A stretch of 64,000 nt of DNA from Desulfofundulus thermobenzoicus (GCF_009428905.1 NZ_WHYR01000006.1:40295-104294); one strand, 5' to 3'. Counted from the stretch's first letter, positions 43,788-53,212 are shown. Numbers and translations: made by a program. The notes: generated by a model not told the origin, from the sequence alone.

Positions 43788-43808
43788 ATTATAGACCCGG
43801 TCCGGGTC
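43788..43808 (-). promoter_or_regulatory. kimA promoter -10 and adjoining palindrome
   Basis: On the minus strand TATAAT (43788-43793) directly follows the perfect palindrome GACCCGG-A-CCGGGTC (43794-43808), which occupies the -35/spacer region. Replacing a -35 element by a palindrome suggests an activator, possibly KdpE; this is inferred. Confidence 0.45.
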
Positions 43809-43847
43809 AATCGGGGATCAGGAAAAGACCCGAAAGGCATAAAAAAA

Positions 43848-43884
43848 CCATAAAGAAAGGGAAGTGTCTTCCCTTTCTTTATGG
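43848..43884 (-). terminator. Terminator of the malic enzyme gene
   Basis: A perfect 17-bp stem (CCATAAAGAAAGGGAAG and its complement, loop of 3) followed on the minus strand by seven T. It lies 36 nt after the malic enzyme stop. Confidence 0.9.
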
Positions 43885-43919
43885 CTCAAAACAGATATCA
43901 CCGGGACAAGCGGTGAAGG

Positions 43920-45176
43920 TCAACTGGCCCTTAATGCGGCCACACCCCGGCCCGCGGTCAGTTCCCGGGTGTGCCGGGCCACTTCGGCGGGGTCCACCAG
44001 CAGTCGGGCCACACCCGTTTCCATGGCCGCTTCCGCCACGGCCGCGGCCACAGCCGGCGCCACCCGGGGATCAAAGGGCTTCGGGATGATATAACCCGCA
44101 TTCAGTTCCGCCGGGGACACTAAAGAGGCAATGGCCCGGGCGGCGGCCACTTTCATGGCCCCGTTGATATCGGTGGCCCGCACGTCCAAAGCACCCCGGA
44201 AAATGCCCGGGAAGGCCAGCACATTGTTGATCTGGTTGGGAAAATCCGACCGCCCGGTGGCCACCACCGCCGCCCCGGCTGCTTTCGCTTCTTCCGGCAT
44301 GATTTCCGGCACCGGATTGGCCAGGGCAAAAACCACCGCCCCGGGAGCCATACTTTCCACCATTTCTGCCGTCACCAGTCCCGGCCTGGACAGCCCGATA
44401 AAAACATCGGCCCCCTGCATGGCCTCGCCCAATCCTCCCCGGATGCTCCGGGGGTTGGTGCGCCGGGCCATTTCTTCCTTATAGGGATTCAGTCCCGGCC
44501 GGCCGCTGTAAACCGTTCCCTTGCTGTCACAGAGCACCAGATCCCGGACGCCCAGCTGAAGCAGCAGGTCGGCCACGGCCATGGCCGCCGCGCCGCAGCC
44601 GCTGATGACCACCCGCAGGGCGGCCACCTCCTTGCCCACCACCTGCAGGGCGTTCAGCAGGCCGGCCGCGGTAACCACCGCCGTGCCGTGCTGATCGTCA
44701 TGAAAGACGGGAATGCTCAGCTCCTGCTTTAACCGGCGTTCAATTTCAAAACAGGCGGGCGCCGCGATGTCTTCCAGGTTGACGCCCCCAAAGGTGGGTT
44801 CCAGCATTTTCACCGTCTGGACAATTTTATCCACATCCTTGCTGCCCACACAAATGGGGAAAGCATCCACTCCGGCCAGTTGTTTGAACAGCACGGCCTT
44901 GCCCTCCATCACCGGCAGCGCCGCCTCCGGTCCGATGTCCCCCAGCCCCAGCACCGCCGTGCCGTCGGAAACAATGGCCACCAGGTTTCCCCTGGCGGTG
45001 TATTCATAGACCAGTTCCCTGTGTTCATGAATTCGCCGGCAGGGCTCGGCCACCCCCGGAGTATAGGCCAGGGACAGGTCGTGTTCGTCGTCCAGGGGCA
45101 TCTTGGTGCACACCGTTATCTTGCCGTGCAAACGCCGGTGCATTTCCGCCGCTTCTTCATTTAGATTTAAGGTCAT
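43920..45176 (-). CDS. NAD(P)-dependent malic enzyme
   Basis: The 418-residue protein is a short-form malic enzyme: [51 protein letters not shown] (metal-binding Asp) and [17 protein letters not shown] for the Rossmann fold (GxGxxxAxx). It oxidatively decarboxylates malate to pyruvate. ATG 45176, just after GAGGTG, fits better than 45194. Its promoter (45235-45271) contains the same palindrome as aspA; together with aspartase it would move aspartate carbon through fumarate/malate to pyruvate. Confidence 0.93.
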   Translation of the reverse strand: MTLNLNEEAAEMHRRLHGKITVCTKMPLDDEHDLSLAYTPGVAEPCRRIHEHRELVYEYTARGNLVAIVSDGTAVLGLGDIGPEAALPVMEGKAVLFKQLAGVDAFPICVGSKDVDKIVQTVKMLEPTFGGVNLEDIAAPACFEIERRLKQELSIPVFHDDQHGTAVVTAAGLLNALQVVGKEVAALRVVISGCGAAAMAVADLLLQLGVRDLVLCDSKGTVYSGRPGLNPYKEEMARRTNPRSIRGGLGEAMQGADVFIGLSRPGLVTAEMVESMAPGAVVFALANPVPEIMPEEAKAAGAAVVATGRSDFPNQINNVLAFPGIFRGALDVRATDINGAMKVAAARAIASLVSPAELNAGYIIPKPFDPRVAPAVAAAVAEAAMETGVARLLVDPAEVARHTRELTAGRGVAALRAS

Positions 45177-45234
45177 TTTGAACACCTCGATCATTTAAAA
45201 TGGATCAGGCATACTGTACTATGTACTATGTACT

Positions 45235-45271
45235 TTGTATACAGTATAAATTTATTCTCCTTCCCTGTCAA
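45235..45271 (-). promoter_or_regulatory. Malic enzyme promoter with TTGTATACAG operator
   Basis: Minus strand: TTGACA (45266-45271), 17-nt spacer, TATACT (45243-45248), overlapping CTGTATACAA (45235-45244), one base from the perfect palindrome at the aspA promoter. Tandem TACTATG units (45213-45231) follow downstream. Confidence 0.75.
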
Positions 45272-45287
45272 TATAAAAGTGCGGAAG

Positions 45288-45340
45288 AAAAAGAGGCACC
45301 CCCGGCAGCCGGGCGGCAATCTCTTCTCCTGCCTCTTTTT
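45288..45340 (-). terminator. Terminator after rng
   Basis: AAAAAGAGGCA (45288-45298) pairs with TGCCTCTTTTT (45330-45340); an inner hairpin (CCCGGC/GCCGGG) lies within. T-rich on the minus strand after the stem. It ends the long minus-strand gene run that stops at rng. Confidence 0.75.
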
Positions 45341-45370
45341 TGGACATTGCTAATGCCGGGCGCCGTGATC

Positions 45371-47050
45371 TCACTTCACCAGCCTGGCCCGGGCATAGGT
45401 GCGGTAGACCTTGCTCACCTCCACGGGAACGGTTTCACCCACCAGGGACCCGGCCCCTTCGATATCCAGGATAAAGCCGTCTATGCGGGCGATGCCGTCA
45501 TTGGTATTGGTAACGTGGGGTTCCTCCACCTTCACCTCCAGCACCTGGCCGGGCTTCACGGGCAGGGTATGGGCCCGCACCTCCTCCTGGTTGTACAGCG
45601 GGCGGATGCTTACTTCCTCAATGTGCTGGCCCTGGGAACCCCGGATGTACAGGTTTTTTCCCGTCCTCTGTTCCAGATCCCGCAGGTTGGCTCCGCCGCT
45701 GCCGATGAGGCGGGCGGCCACCAGGGGGTTGGCTTCCACCAGGATTGTATCGGCGGCGGTGCGCCGGGCCAGTTCGCAAATCCGGTTTTTGATATGGATG
45801 CCCACCGTTTCCTCCGAAAGCACCTTGCCCCGGCCCTCGCAGTAGGGACAGGGTCGCTGCAGTGTTTCGGAGAGGCTGGGGCGCACCTTCTTCCGGGTCA
45901 TCTCCACCAGGCCCAGCTGGGTAATGCCCAGGATGTTGGTTTTGGTCTTGTCCTTCTTGATCTCTTCTTCCAGCACCTTTATGACCCGGCGCCGGTGGTC
46001 CTCATGCTGCATATCGATAAAGTCCACGATGATGATGCCGCCGATGTTGCGCAGGCGCAGTTGCCGGGCTATTTCCACCGCCGCGTCCAGGTTGGTCCGC
46101 AGAACCGTGTCCTCCAGGTTGGTGGTGCCCACATATTTGCCGGTGTTCACATCCACCACCGTCAGGGCTTCCGCCTGGTCGATGACCAGGTAGCCGCCGC
46201 ATTTTAGCCACACCTTGCGCTTCAGGGCCTTTTCCAGTTCCTGTTCAATGCCGTAATCCCGGAAAATGTTTTCCCTTTCCTCCAGGACCACCTTGCATTT
46301 CAACCGGGGGCCGCTGACATCCAGAAGCTCCATGATTTTCTCATATTCCGAACGGGAGTCCACGGTTAAACGGTCCACATCCTCCGTAAATACATCCCGT
46401 AATATGCGCTGGATCAGTTCCAGATCCCGGTGGATGAGGTTGGGTACGGGTCCCTGGCTGCCCCGGTGCTGTATTTTCCGCCAGAGGCGGGTGAGCAGCT
46501 GCACATCCTGGGCAAAATCCTCCTCCTCCACCCCTTCCGCCACCGTGCGCACAATCAGGCCCATGCCTTCGGGCTTGAAACGGGACGCCAGTTCCTTGAG
46601 CCGCTCCCTCTCCCCGTCGGAACCAATGCGCCGGGAAATGCCTATGTAGTCCATGGTGGGCATCAAAACCACATAACGCCCGGGCAGGGTAACGTGGGTG
46701 GTTACCCGGGGCCCTTTGGTGCCAATGGGTTCCTTGACAATCTGCACGATCACATCCTGGCCCTTTTTTAACAGGCCGGTAATGCCTGTCCCCAGTACGT
46801 GATTATGGGCGCCCTCCGAACGGTGGGGCAGGGCGTCTTCCACATATAAAAAGGCGTTTTTCTCCAGGCCGATGTCCACGAAAGCCGCCTGCATACCCGG
46901 CAGCACGTTCTCCACCCGCCCCCGGAAGATATTGCCCACCAACCGCTGGGTGGAAGAACGTTCCAGGTACATTTCCACCAGCACACCGTCTTCCAGAACG
47001 GCCACCCTGGTTTCGTCATCTCCTGCGTTAATTACGATTTCTTTAAACAA
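45371..47050 (-). CDS. rng: Ribonuclease G/E family
   Basis: The 559-residue protein has an S1 domain at the start (NIFRGRVENVLPGMQAAFVDIG), the DNase I-like catalytic part (VVDVNTGKYVG and IIIVDFIDMQ provide the catalytic Asp pair) and the zinc-link CPYCEGRG (about residue 400). It is of RNase G size, without the RNase E scaffold. A C-terminal extension (about 480-559) includes a TRAM-like EVKVEEPHVTNTNDGIARIDG segment, as in Clostridia. TTG 47050 is the start after AAGAAGG. In many relatives rplU follows; here a malic enzyme does. Confidence 0.93.
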   Translation of the reverse strand: MFKEIVINAGDDETRVAVLEDGVLVEMYLERSSTQRLVGNIFRGRVENVLPGMQAAFVDIGLEKNAFLYVEDALPHRSEGAHNHVLGTGITGLLKKGQDVIVQIVKEPIGTKGPRVTTHVTLPGRYVVLMPTMDYIGISRRIGSDGERERLKELASRFKPEGMGLIVRTVAEGVEEEDFAQDVQLLTRLWRKIQHRGSQGPVPNLIHRDLELIQRILRDVFTEDVDRLTVDSRSEYEKIMELLDVSGPRLKCKVVLEERENIFRDYGIEQELEKALKRKVWLKCGGYLVIDQAEALTVVDVNTGKYVGTTNLEDTVLRTNLDAAVEIARQLRLRNIGGIIIVDFIDMQHEDHRRRVIKVLEEEIKKDKTKTNILGITQLGLVEMTRKKVRPSLSETLQRPCPYCEGRGKVLSEETVGIHIKNRICELARRTAADTILVEANPLVAARLIGSGGANLRDLEQRTGKNLYIRGSQGQHIEEVSIRPLYNQEEVRAHTLPVKPGQVLEVKVEEPHVTNTNDGIARIDGFILDIEGAGSLVGETVPVEVSKVYRTYARARLVK

Positions 47051-47190
47051 AAAAACAACCTTCTTTCGTTCCGGACAGCCAACAGTTCTCCAATGTTACA
47101 TTGATATACAGTGTTCTCAGGGCCGGACAATAACCATATAAGGCATTAATAGGATGAACCTTTGGCTTTCAAGTTTCGTTATAAACAACT

Positions 47191-47886
47191 TTACATAACC
47201 CGCCGGCCGTCCCGGCCCATTTCCACCGGGTATAAACCGGTGCGGGTAATATCCATTTCTTCGACCAGAACCGGGAGGCCCCCCCTTTCCGCCAGCGCCC
47301 GGACCACCTCTTCCGGACGCACGTTGCCCCGGCTGCCCGCCTGCAGGTCCATTTCCAGCACCACCCTTTCATCTTCCACCCGGCCGGAAAGGGCATGGAT
47401 GCCCGGACGGATGTCAATGTTTTTTTCGCCCCCATCCTTTGTCTTCCGGCAAACTATTATTTCCGGAGCAGCCAGGAATTCCTGCAGCAGGTGTTGTAGA
47501 TCCCGTGCCGGGAGATCCCCCGCCAGGGGCGCTGTCACCCGGTACGTAGCCCCCTGCAGGGTGGCCATCAGTGCCGGCGCACCGGGAGGGACCGGCCATA
47601 CTCCGGTGACGGCCAGACCGGGGGGCAGCTTGTCCGCCAGGCGCCGTTGCACCTCCACGGCCGGCAGATCCCCGGCCAGTTCCAGGTCCAGGTATTCCCT
47701 CTCCCCCCGCACACCCACGGGCAGGGGTGCCCCCAGGCTGAAGCGGGGGTGGGGGTTGAACCCCCTGGAAAAGACCAGGGGCAGGCCGGCCCGGCGCATC
47801 ACCCGTTCCAGGGTGCGCACCAGATCCAGGTGGGAGATATAACGGGCGGGGCCGTCTTTTTTGAATTCAATCCGGTAACGGGGCAC
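47191..47886 (-). CDS. TIGR03936 (DUF2344) radical SAM-linked protein
   Basis: The 231-residue protein has the block RYRIEFKKDGPARYISHLDLVRTLERVMRRAGLP and SRGFNPHPRFSLGAPLPVG that define TIGR03936, always paired with TIGR03960 radical SAM proteins. The start is GTG 47886, 8 nt after AGGAGG; it overlaps the TIGR03960 gene by 20 nt. Its function is unknown; the pair may modify RNA or protein. In some genomes they are fused. Confidence 0.92.
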   Translation of the reverse strand: MPRYRIEFKKDGPARYISHLDLVRTLERVMRRAGLPLVFSRGFNPHPRFSLGAPLPVGVRGEREYLDLELAGDLPAVEVQRRLADKLPPGLAVTGVWPVPPGAPALMATLQGATYRVTAPLAGDLPARDLQHLLQEFLAAPEIIVCRKTKDGGEKNIDIRPGIHALSGRVEDERVVLEMDLQAGSRGNVRPEEVVRALAERGGLPVLVEEMDITRTGLYPVEMGRDGRRVM

Positions 47887-49795
47887 TATATGGAGACCTC
47901 CTGTAATGGTCCTGGTCGTTGTCGTTAGCCGTTGGATGCGGGCAGGCGTTTCCCGCCTCCCGGATCTCGGGCTCCACCTCCAGGGTGGGGCAAAGGCCGC
48001 AGCCGGGACAACGGCCGGTGCGGCAGTCGGGTGTGGGTTTCCCTTCCATGGCCTTTTTATGCTCATGGATCAAAAACAGTTTGCTCACCCCGGCGTCTAT
48101 ATGCTCCCAGGGCAGCACGTCGTTATAATTATAACGCCGGCCGGCGTACCAGTACGGATCCAGCCCCGCCCGCCGGAAGGCCTCCTGCCAGCGCTGAAAA
48201 TCAAAACATTCGGACCAGCCGTCAAAGCGGCAGCCCAGCCGCCAGGCCTCCGCCAGGACAGCACCCAGGCGGCGGTCCCCCCGGGCCAGAACGGCCTCCA
48301 GAAAACTCACTTCCGGATCGTGCCAGTGGAAAACCAGCCCCCGCTCCTTCAACTTACTCCGCAGGTACTGCTGCCGGCGCTTGAGCTCACCCAATTCCAC
48401 CTGGGGCTCCCACTGAAAGGCGGTGTGGGACTTGGGCACAAAGGAAGAAGCGCTCACAGTTACCTTCAGCCTGCCCCGGGGCACCCCGGCTTCTTTGCCC
48501 CGCTCCAGCACCTGCCGGGCCAGGCCGGCAATACCGTCCAGATCCTCATCCCTTTCCGTGGGCAGCCCGATCATAAAGTAAAGCTTCACGGCCTGCCAGC
48601 CGGCGTGAAAAGCCGCCGTAACGGCATTCATCAGATCCTCTGCAGTAACCCCCTTGTTGATCACATCCCGCAGGCGCTGGGTGCCGGCCTCGGGGGCAAA
48701 GGTCAGGGTGGCCCGGCGCACCCGCTGCACCTCCCGGGCCAGATCCACGGAAAAGGCGTCCACCCGTAAGGAGGGCAGGGAAATACTCACACCCTTGCCG
48801 GCAAATTCATCCAGCAGGGAGCGCACCAGTTCCTCCACCCGGGAGTAGTCCGCCGTGCTCAGGGAAACCAGGGAAACCTCATCATAACCGGTGTTTTTGA
48901 TGATCTGCCCGGCCTGGCGCAGTAATGTGGCGGGACTTTTTTCCCGCACCGGCCGGTAGATGATCCCGGCCTGGCAGAAGCGGCAGCCCCGGGTACAGCC
49001 CCGCTGCACTTCCAGCATCCCCCGGTCGTGCACCACCCCCAGGGAGGGCACCAGGGGGCGCACCGGGAAGGGAGCCCCGTCCAGGTTGCGCAGCACCCTT
49101 CTGGTCACCTTCGCCGGCACCCCCTCCTCCAGGGGGCGGATCTCCCGGATTAAACCGTCCTCCCGGTAGGCCACGGCATAAAGGGAGGGCACATAAACCC
49201 CCGGAATGGCAGCCGCCCGGTGGAGGGTTTCCTGCCGGTCCGCCCTCTTTCCCCCCAGTTTCAGATAAAGCTCCAGCAACTCGTGGAAAACTTCTTCTCC
49301 TTCGCCGATCACAAAGAGGTCGATAAAATCCGCCAGGGGTTCCGGGTTAAAGGCACAGGGACCGCCGGCAATGACCAGGGGGTGCTCCGGCCCCCGCTGC
49401 TTTGTGCGCAGCGGCAAACCGGCCAGGTCCAGCATATTTATAATATTGGTAAAACTCATTTCATACTGCAGGGTAAAGGCCAGTATATCAAACTCCGCCA
49501 CCGGCCGGTGGGACTCCAGGGTAAAAAGGGGAAGGCCATGGCGGCGCATCTGTTCTTCCATGTCCACCCATGGGGCGAAGGTACGTTCCATCAGGGCGTC
49601 TTCCCTTTGATTGACCACATGATAGAGGATTTGCAGGCCCAGGTGGGACATGCCCACTTCGTAAACATCGGGAAAGGCAAAGACCACTTTTACTGCTGCT
49701 TTATGCCAATCCTTGCACGTAACGTTCCATTCCCCGCCCACATAGCGGGCCGGCTTTTCCACCCGGCTTAAAATTTTTTCCAGCTGGCCCATCAT
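47867..49795 (-). CDS. TIGR03960 radical SAM/B12-binding-like protein
   Basis: The 642-residue protein has an N-terminal B12-binding-like domain (VVFAFPDVYEVGMSHLGLQI) and a radical SAM core with the cluster motif CTRGCRFCQAG (C-x3-C-x2-C, about residue 266). The C-terminal end contains GRCPGCGLC-type cysteines (CRTGRCPGCGLC) that may bind a metal. It is widespread next to rng in Clostridia and its reaction is unknown. The ATG at 49795 is preceded by AGGAGGA at about 8 nt. Confidence 0.92.
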   Translation of the reverse strand: MMGQLEKILSRVEKPARYVGGEWNVTCKDWHKAAVKVVFAFPDVYEVGMSHLGLQILYHVVNQREDALMERTFAPWVDMEEQMRRHGLPLFTLESHRPVAEFDILAFTLQYEMSFTNIINMLDLAGLPLRTKQRGPEHPLVIAGGPCAFNPEPLADFIDLFVIGEGEEVFHELLELYLKLGGKRADRQETLHRAAAIPGVYVPSLYAVAYREDGLIREIRPLEEGVPAKVTRRVLRNLDGAPFPVRPLVPSLGVVHDRGMLEVQRGCTRGCRFCQAGIIYRPVREKSPATLLRQAGQIIKNTGYDEVSLVSLSTADYSRVEELVRSLLDEFAGKGVSISLPSLRVDAFSVDLAREVQRVRRATLTFAPEAGTQRLRDVINKGVTAEDLMNAVTAAFHAGWQAVKLYFMIGLPTERDEDLDGIAGLARQVLERGKEAGVPRGRLKVTVSASSFVPKSHTAFQWEPQVELGELKRRQQYLRSKLKERGLVFHWHDPEVSFLEAVLARGDRRLGAVLAEAWRLGCRFDGWSECFDFQRWQEAFRRAGLDPYWYAGRRYNYNDVLPWEHIDAGVSKLFLIHEHKKAMEGKPTPDCRTGRCPGCGLCPTLEVEPEIREAGNACPHPTANDNDQDHYRRSPYSAPLPD

Positions 49796-49952
49796 AAAAA
49801 ATAAATCCTCCTGCTCTTATTATTGCCCGGTAAAATATTCCTTAGTATATTTTATCTACTGTTTGAAAAAATGACAAACCTATCTTAAACGCCGTTTAGT
49901 TGTTGAAGCACCGGTTCCGCCAACCGGTGGGCGGACAGCTCTGTTCCATTGC

Positions 49953-50834
49953 CTAAAGCGGTTTCGACGGCAGCCGGCCTACGGGCAAATCCACGCCGTG
50001 GGTTAAAAGACCGTCGATGACCTGTGCTTCCGTAAGCATCCCTTTATACTGCCACTGCCGGTCCAGAACCAGTATCAGGTGAAACTTGCGGGGTAAAAAA
50101 TTTTCAGTGATCTTCCCCAGGGGCACGTCCTCCAGGGCCACCAGGGATTCGGCCCGGAGCACACCGGCACTTAAAATTTCCCCCTTTTTGCCGGCCAGGT
50201 GCTGCATGAAAAGATACGGGGCCATGCCCCGCTCCCGGGTGGCGGCGTAAAACAGGAAGAGGCCCGTTACCAGTACATCCAGGCCGGCAAAACCCAGCAC
50301 CAGCCCCAGGGAACCCAGGAGAACCACCAGGGCGCCCCAGGCCTGTCCCAGGCCGGCCGCCCGGCAGGTGGCCTCCCGGATGCCCATTTGCCCGGCTTTT
50401 ACCGCCCGGTAGACCCGTCCTCCGTCCAGAGGCAGGGCCGGCAGCAGGTTAAAGGCTGCTATCAGCAGGTTGCATTGCAGAAAAAAGGGGCCCAGTTCGT
50501 GGTGCCACAGGCCGTAGTTTTTCATGGCCAGCCCGGCCAGAACCATGACCATATTGCTCACCGGTCCGGCGGCGGCCACATAGATTTCCTTTACCGGGTC
50601 CAGGACCAGTTCCTGCCCCATGCGGGTAACCCCCCCGAAGGGGAGCAGTTCCACTTCCCCCACGGGCACACCCAGGCGCCGGGCACAGGCCGCATGGGCA
50701 AACTCGTGCAGCAGGACCACCGCAAAGGCCACCAATCCCTTCCCCAGCACCCCGGCCACAAAGAAAAGGCCTAAAAGGGCCAGAAAAAAGTAATTCAGGT
50801 GCAAATCCACACCCATTATCCGCCCCAAACGCAT
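49953..50834 (-). CDS. M50 intramembrane metalloprotease (SpoIVFB-like)
   Basis: The 293-residue protein has HEFAH (zinc-binding HExxH, about residues 43-47) and LPALPLDGGR (third ligand Asp) within about six helices, followed by a CBS-like C-terminal region (about 220-290). This is the SpoIVFB architecture, which processes pro-sigma-K in sporulation. It is immediately after the M23 gene, matching spoIVFA-spoIVFB order. Confidence 0.93.
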   Translation of the reverse strand: MRLGRIMGVDLHLNYFFLALLGLFFVAGVLGKGLVAFAVVLLHEFAHAACARRLGVPVGEVELLPFGGVTRMGQELVLDPVKEIYVAAAGPVSNMVMVLAGLAMKNYGLWHHELGPFFLQCNLLIAAFNLLPALPLDGGRVYRAVKAGQMGIREATCRAAGLGQAWGALVVLLGSLGLVLGFAGLDVLVTGLFLFYAATRERGMAPYLFMQHLAGKKGEILSAGVLRAESLVALEDVPLGKITENFLPRKFHLILVLDRQWQYKGMLTEAQVIDGLLTHGVDLPVGRLPSKPL

Positions 50835-50846
50835 GATCCGGCCACC

Positions 50847-51650
50847 TCAACGACCGCCAAGACCCGGCAATCTGCTCAAGGGGTCGATCAACTTATCCTT
50901 CTCCCGCATCTCAAAGTGCAGGCCGCCTCCGGGTATGTCCCCTTTGTTCCCCACCCGGCCCAGCACCTGTCCGGACGCCACCTGCTGTCCCCCGGTCACC
51001 TGAATGCGGTCCAGCCCGCCGTAAAGGGTGTAACAACCTTCCCCGTGATCCAGCAGCACATAGGAGCCCAGAACCGGGTCACCGGCCACCTTCACCACCC
51101 GTCCCCCGCGGGCCGCCTGCACCGGGGTGCCGGCGGGGGCGGCAATGTCAATACCGCCGTGAAAGCGCTCCAGGTTATCCAGGGGATCCACGGACCAGCC
51201 GAAACCCCGCACCACCTTGCCCGAGAGGGGAATCTGCATATCCACCGGCACCGGGGGCGCCACCACCGGCCTGGTGTCCGGTGGAATGTCACCACCGGGG
51301 AAGGGATGGTCCACATTGACCATTTGCAGGGCCAGCCGGACCACTTTTTGTACTGCCGGCTGAAAATCCCATTCGGTGGTCAATATATAGCGCAAATTTT
51401 CCCTCACCTGTTCCCCGGCCGGATAGGGAGCCTCCCGGACCATAACCAGCACCGTAAAAATGGCCAGGGCCATCATCAAACGCCACAACCAGCTCCGGCG
51501 CCCGGCCGGCGACCGGATGATCCGGTATTCCGGATAACGGGAATACCAGTCTTCTCCACCCCGCTGGTAAAGAGGATATTTTTTCCGCGGTTTACCCCAC
51601 AGCAAAGGCTCATCCCCCCTGTCACTAGATATATATTGGACAGGAGGCAT
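50847..51650 (-). CDS. M23 peptidase-like protein (SpoIVFA-like)
   Basis: The 267-residue protein has a cytoplasmic start, one helix (about 57-77) and an extracytoplasmic M23/LytM domain (about 150-260): RFHGGIDIAAPAGTPV, LDHGEGCYTLYGGL and GGGLHFEMREKDK. The first H-x3-D is present (HGGID); the HxH of active LytM enzymes reads LHFEM, with only one His, as in inactive SpoIVFA. It likely tethers and regulates the M50 protease. The ATG at 51650 lacks a strong ribosome site. Confidence 0.88.
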   Translation of the reverse strand: MPPVQYISSDRGDEPLLWGKPRKKYPLYQRGGEDWYSRYPEYRIIRSPAGRRSWLWRLMMALAIFTVLVMVREAPYPAGEQVRENLRYILTTEWDFQPAVQKVVRLALQMVNVDHPFPGGDIPPDTRPVVAPPVPVDMQIPLSGKVVRGFGWSVDPLDNLERFHGGIDIAAPAGTPVQAARGGRVVKVAGDPVLGSYVLLDHGEGCYTLYGGLDRIQVTGGQQVASGQVLGRVGNKGDIPGGGLHFEMREKDKLIDPLSRLPGLGGR

Positions 51651-51883
51651 GAATATGACAAGCCCTGCTGAGCCAAACCGCCGGCCGGCATCAACCGGTG
51701 GTTCAGGGATTACACCCGGCAGCAGATCTCTGGATCCACCACGGTGGGGTTAATGGAAACCGAACCGCACCGGTTAATGCTCTTCGTGGTTGTCTGACAA
51801 ACCAAACCACCACTGGCCACAGGCTTTTACCTCCCGCGAAAATGAATTCCCTCCTTTGTATTTTTGTCCAGGGGGATGGTTTG

Positions 51884-53212
51884 TTAAAACAGGATTTTAT
51901 TGCGCCGCATATAAACATTCAACAATAAACCCAGGGAGGCCAGATTCATGATCATATTGCTACCCCCGTAGCTGAACAGGGGGAGGGGGATGCCCACCAC
52001 CGGCATGATCCCTGCCGTCATGCCAATATTGACGAATACATGGAAGGCAAACATGGTAACCACTCCCCCGGCCAGCAGCATACCCAGATTATCCCTGGCC
52101 TGGGAGATAATTTTAATTCCCCGGTACAAAAGAATCATAAAAAGACCCAGCAGTACCAGGGCTCCCAGAAAACCGAACTCCTCACCCACCACGGAAAAGA
52201 TAAAGTCGGTATGGCGTTCGGGTAAAAAGGTCAGGTGGCTCTGGGTACCCCCCAGCAAGCCCTTCCCCAGCAGGCCTCCGGAACCGATGGCGATCAGGGA
52301 TTGCCACACATGGTAACCGGCCCCCAGCAAATCGCTCTGGGGGTCCCGGAAAACGGTCAGCCGGTCAATCTGGTATTCCTTCAAAGTATGCCGGTGAAAG
52401 TTCTCGTGCCGGGCATGGGCCTGACGGTACTCCCGGGCCACCTGCTCGTATTTCTGTTCCAGCTGCTGTTTGTCGCGGACCGCCACAGCGGCCTTTTTCT
52501 GCCGTTCCAGGGCCAGCAGCTGTTTTTCCAGGTTTACGTCGGCATCATGAATATACATGTGCACGGCAAACAAAGTCACCATCAAGGCCATGCCTGTGCC
52601 CAGCAGGGCCAAAAGAATGGAAGGTCTGGCACCGGCCAGAAAAAGCATCCCGAACATGATGGCCACGAAAACCAGGGAAGTCCCCAGGTCCGGCTGTTTG
52701 AGTACCAGCAGGGCGGGTACGCCCACATAAATAAAACAGGGGAACAGATCCCTGAGGCGGGTTAACCGGCCCTCCCGGGCAGCTAAAAAGCCGGCCAGGG
52801 TGATGATCAACAACAGCTTGGAGAACTCGGACGGCTGGAAGGAAAGGGGCCCCAGGGAAATCCACCGCTGCGCCCCCAGCCTCTCTTCACCAAAAAACAT
52901 CACCGACACCAGTATGATCAGGTTTAAAACATACAGGCTCCGGCTCTGTTTGCACAAATCCTCATAGGGAATATACATCATTACCCCCATGGCCCCCAGG
53001 CCCATTATGACCCACGCCAGTTGCCTGATCACATAGCTGTAATCCAGGTGCAGAAGACGCAAAAACAGGGGCAAATCTTTCAACTGGCTGAATGATTCAT
53101 CGGTAAAAGTCAGTTTGGCGCTGCCGATCACCACCAGACTGAAAAGAATAATGGCCCCGGCCGCCAGCAGGAGGGTATGATCCAGGCTACGGTAAAACCG
53201 CTTATACACCAA
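51884..53212 (-). CDS. rodA: RodA/FtsW-type SEDS glycosyltransferase
   Basis: The 442-residue protein has about ten helices and SEDS signatures (LGAQRWISLGPLSFQPSEFSKL, KQPDLGTSLVF, PERHTDFIFSVVGEEFGFLG, GIPLPLFSYGGSN). It polymerises lipid II with PBP2. It is about 60 residues longer than most RodA because of a charged coiled-coil-like insertion (about 228-292, LEKQLLALERQKKAA ... KYEQVAREYRQAHARH) in the extracytoplasmic loop. It lies with minE, minD and mrdA in the division block. Confidence 0.93.
   Translation of the reverse strand: MVYKRFYRSLDHTLLLAAGAIILFSLVVIGSAKLTFTDESFSQLKDLPLFLRLLHLDYSYVIRQLAWVIMGLGAMGVMMYIPYEDLCKQSRSLYVLNLIILVSVMFFGEERLGAQRWISLGPLSFQPSEFSKLLLIITLAGFLAAREGRLTRLRDLFPCFIYVGVPALLVLKQPDLGTSLVFVAIMFGMLFLAGARPSILLALLGTGMALMVTLFAVHMYIHDADVNLEKQLLALERQKKAAVAVRDKQQLEQKYEQVAREYRQAHARHENFHRHTLKEYQIDRLTVFRDPQSDLLGAGYHVWQSLIAIGSGGLLGKGLLGGTQSHLTFLPERHTDFIFSVVGEEFGFLGALVLLGLFMILLYRGIKIISQARDNLGMLLAGGVVTMFAFHVFVNIGMTAGIMPVVGIPLPLFSYGGSNMIMNLASLGLLLNVYMRRNKILF

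Noticed and set aside
43514..43800. Possible c-di-AMP (ydaO) riboswitch upstream of kimA
   Set aside because: Expected by association, but I could not find the conserved core or its pseudoknot; GC-rich bits alone are not enough.
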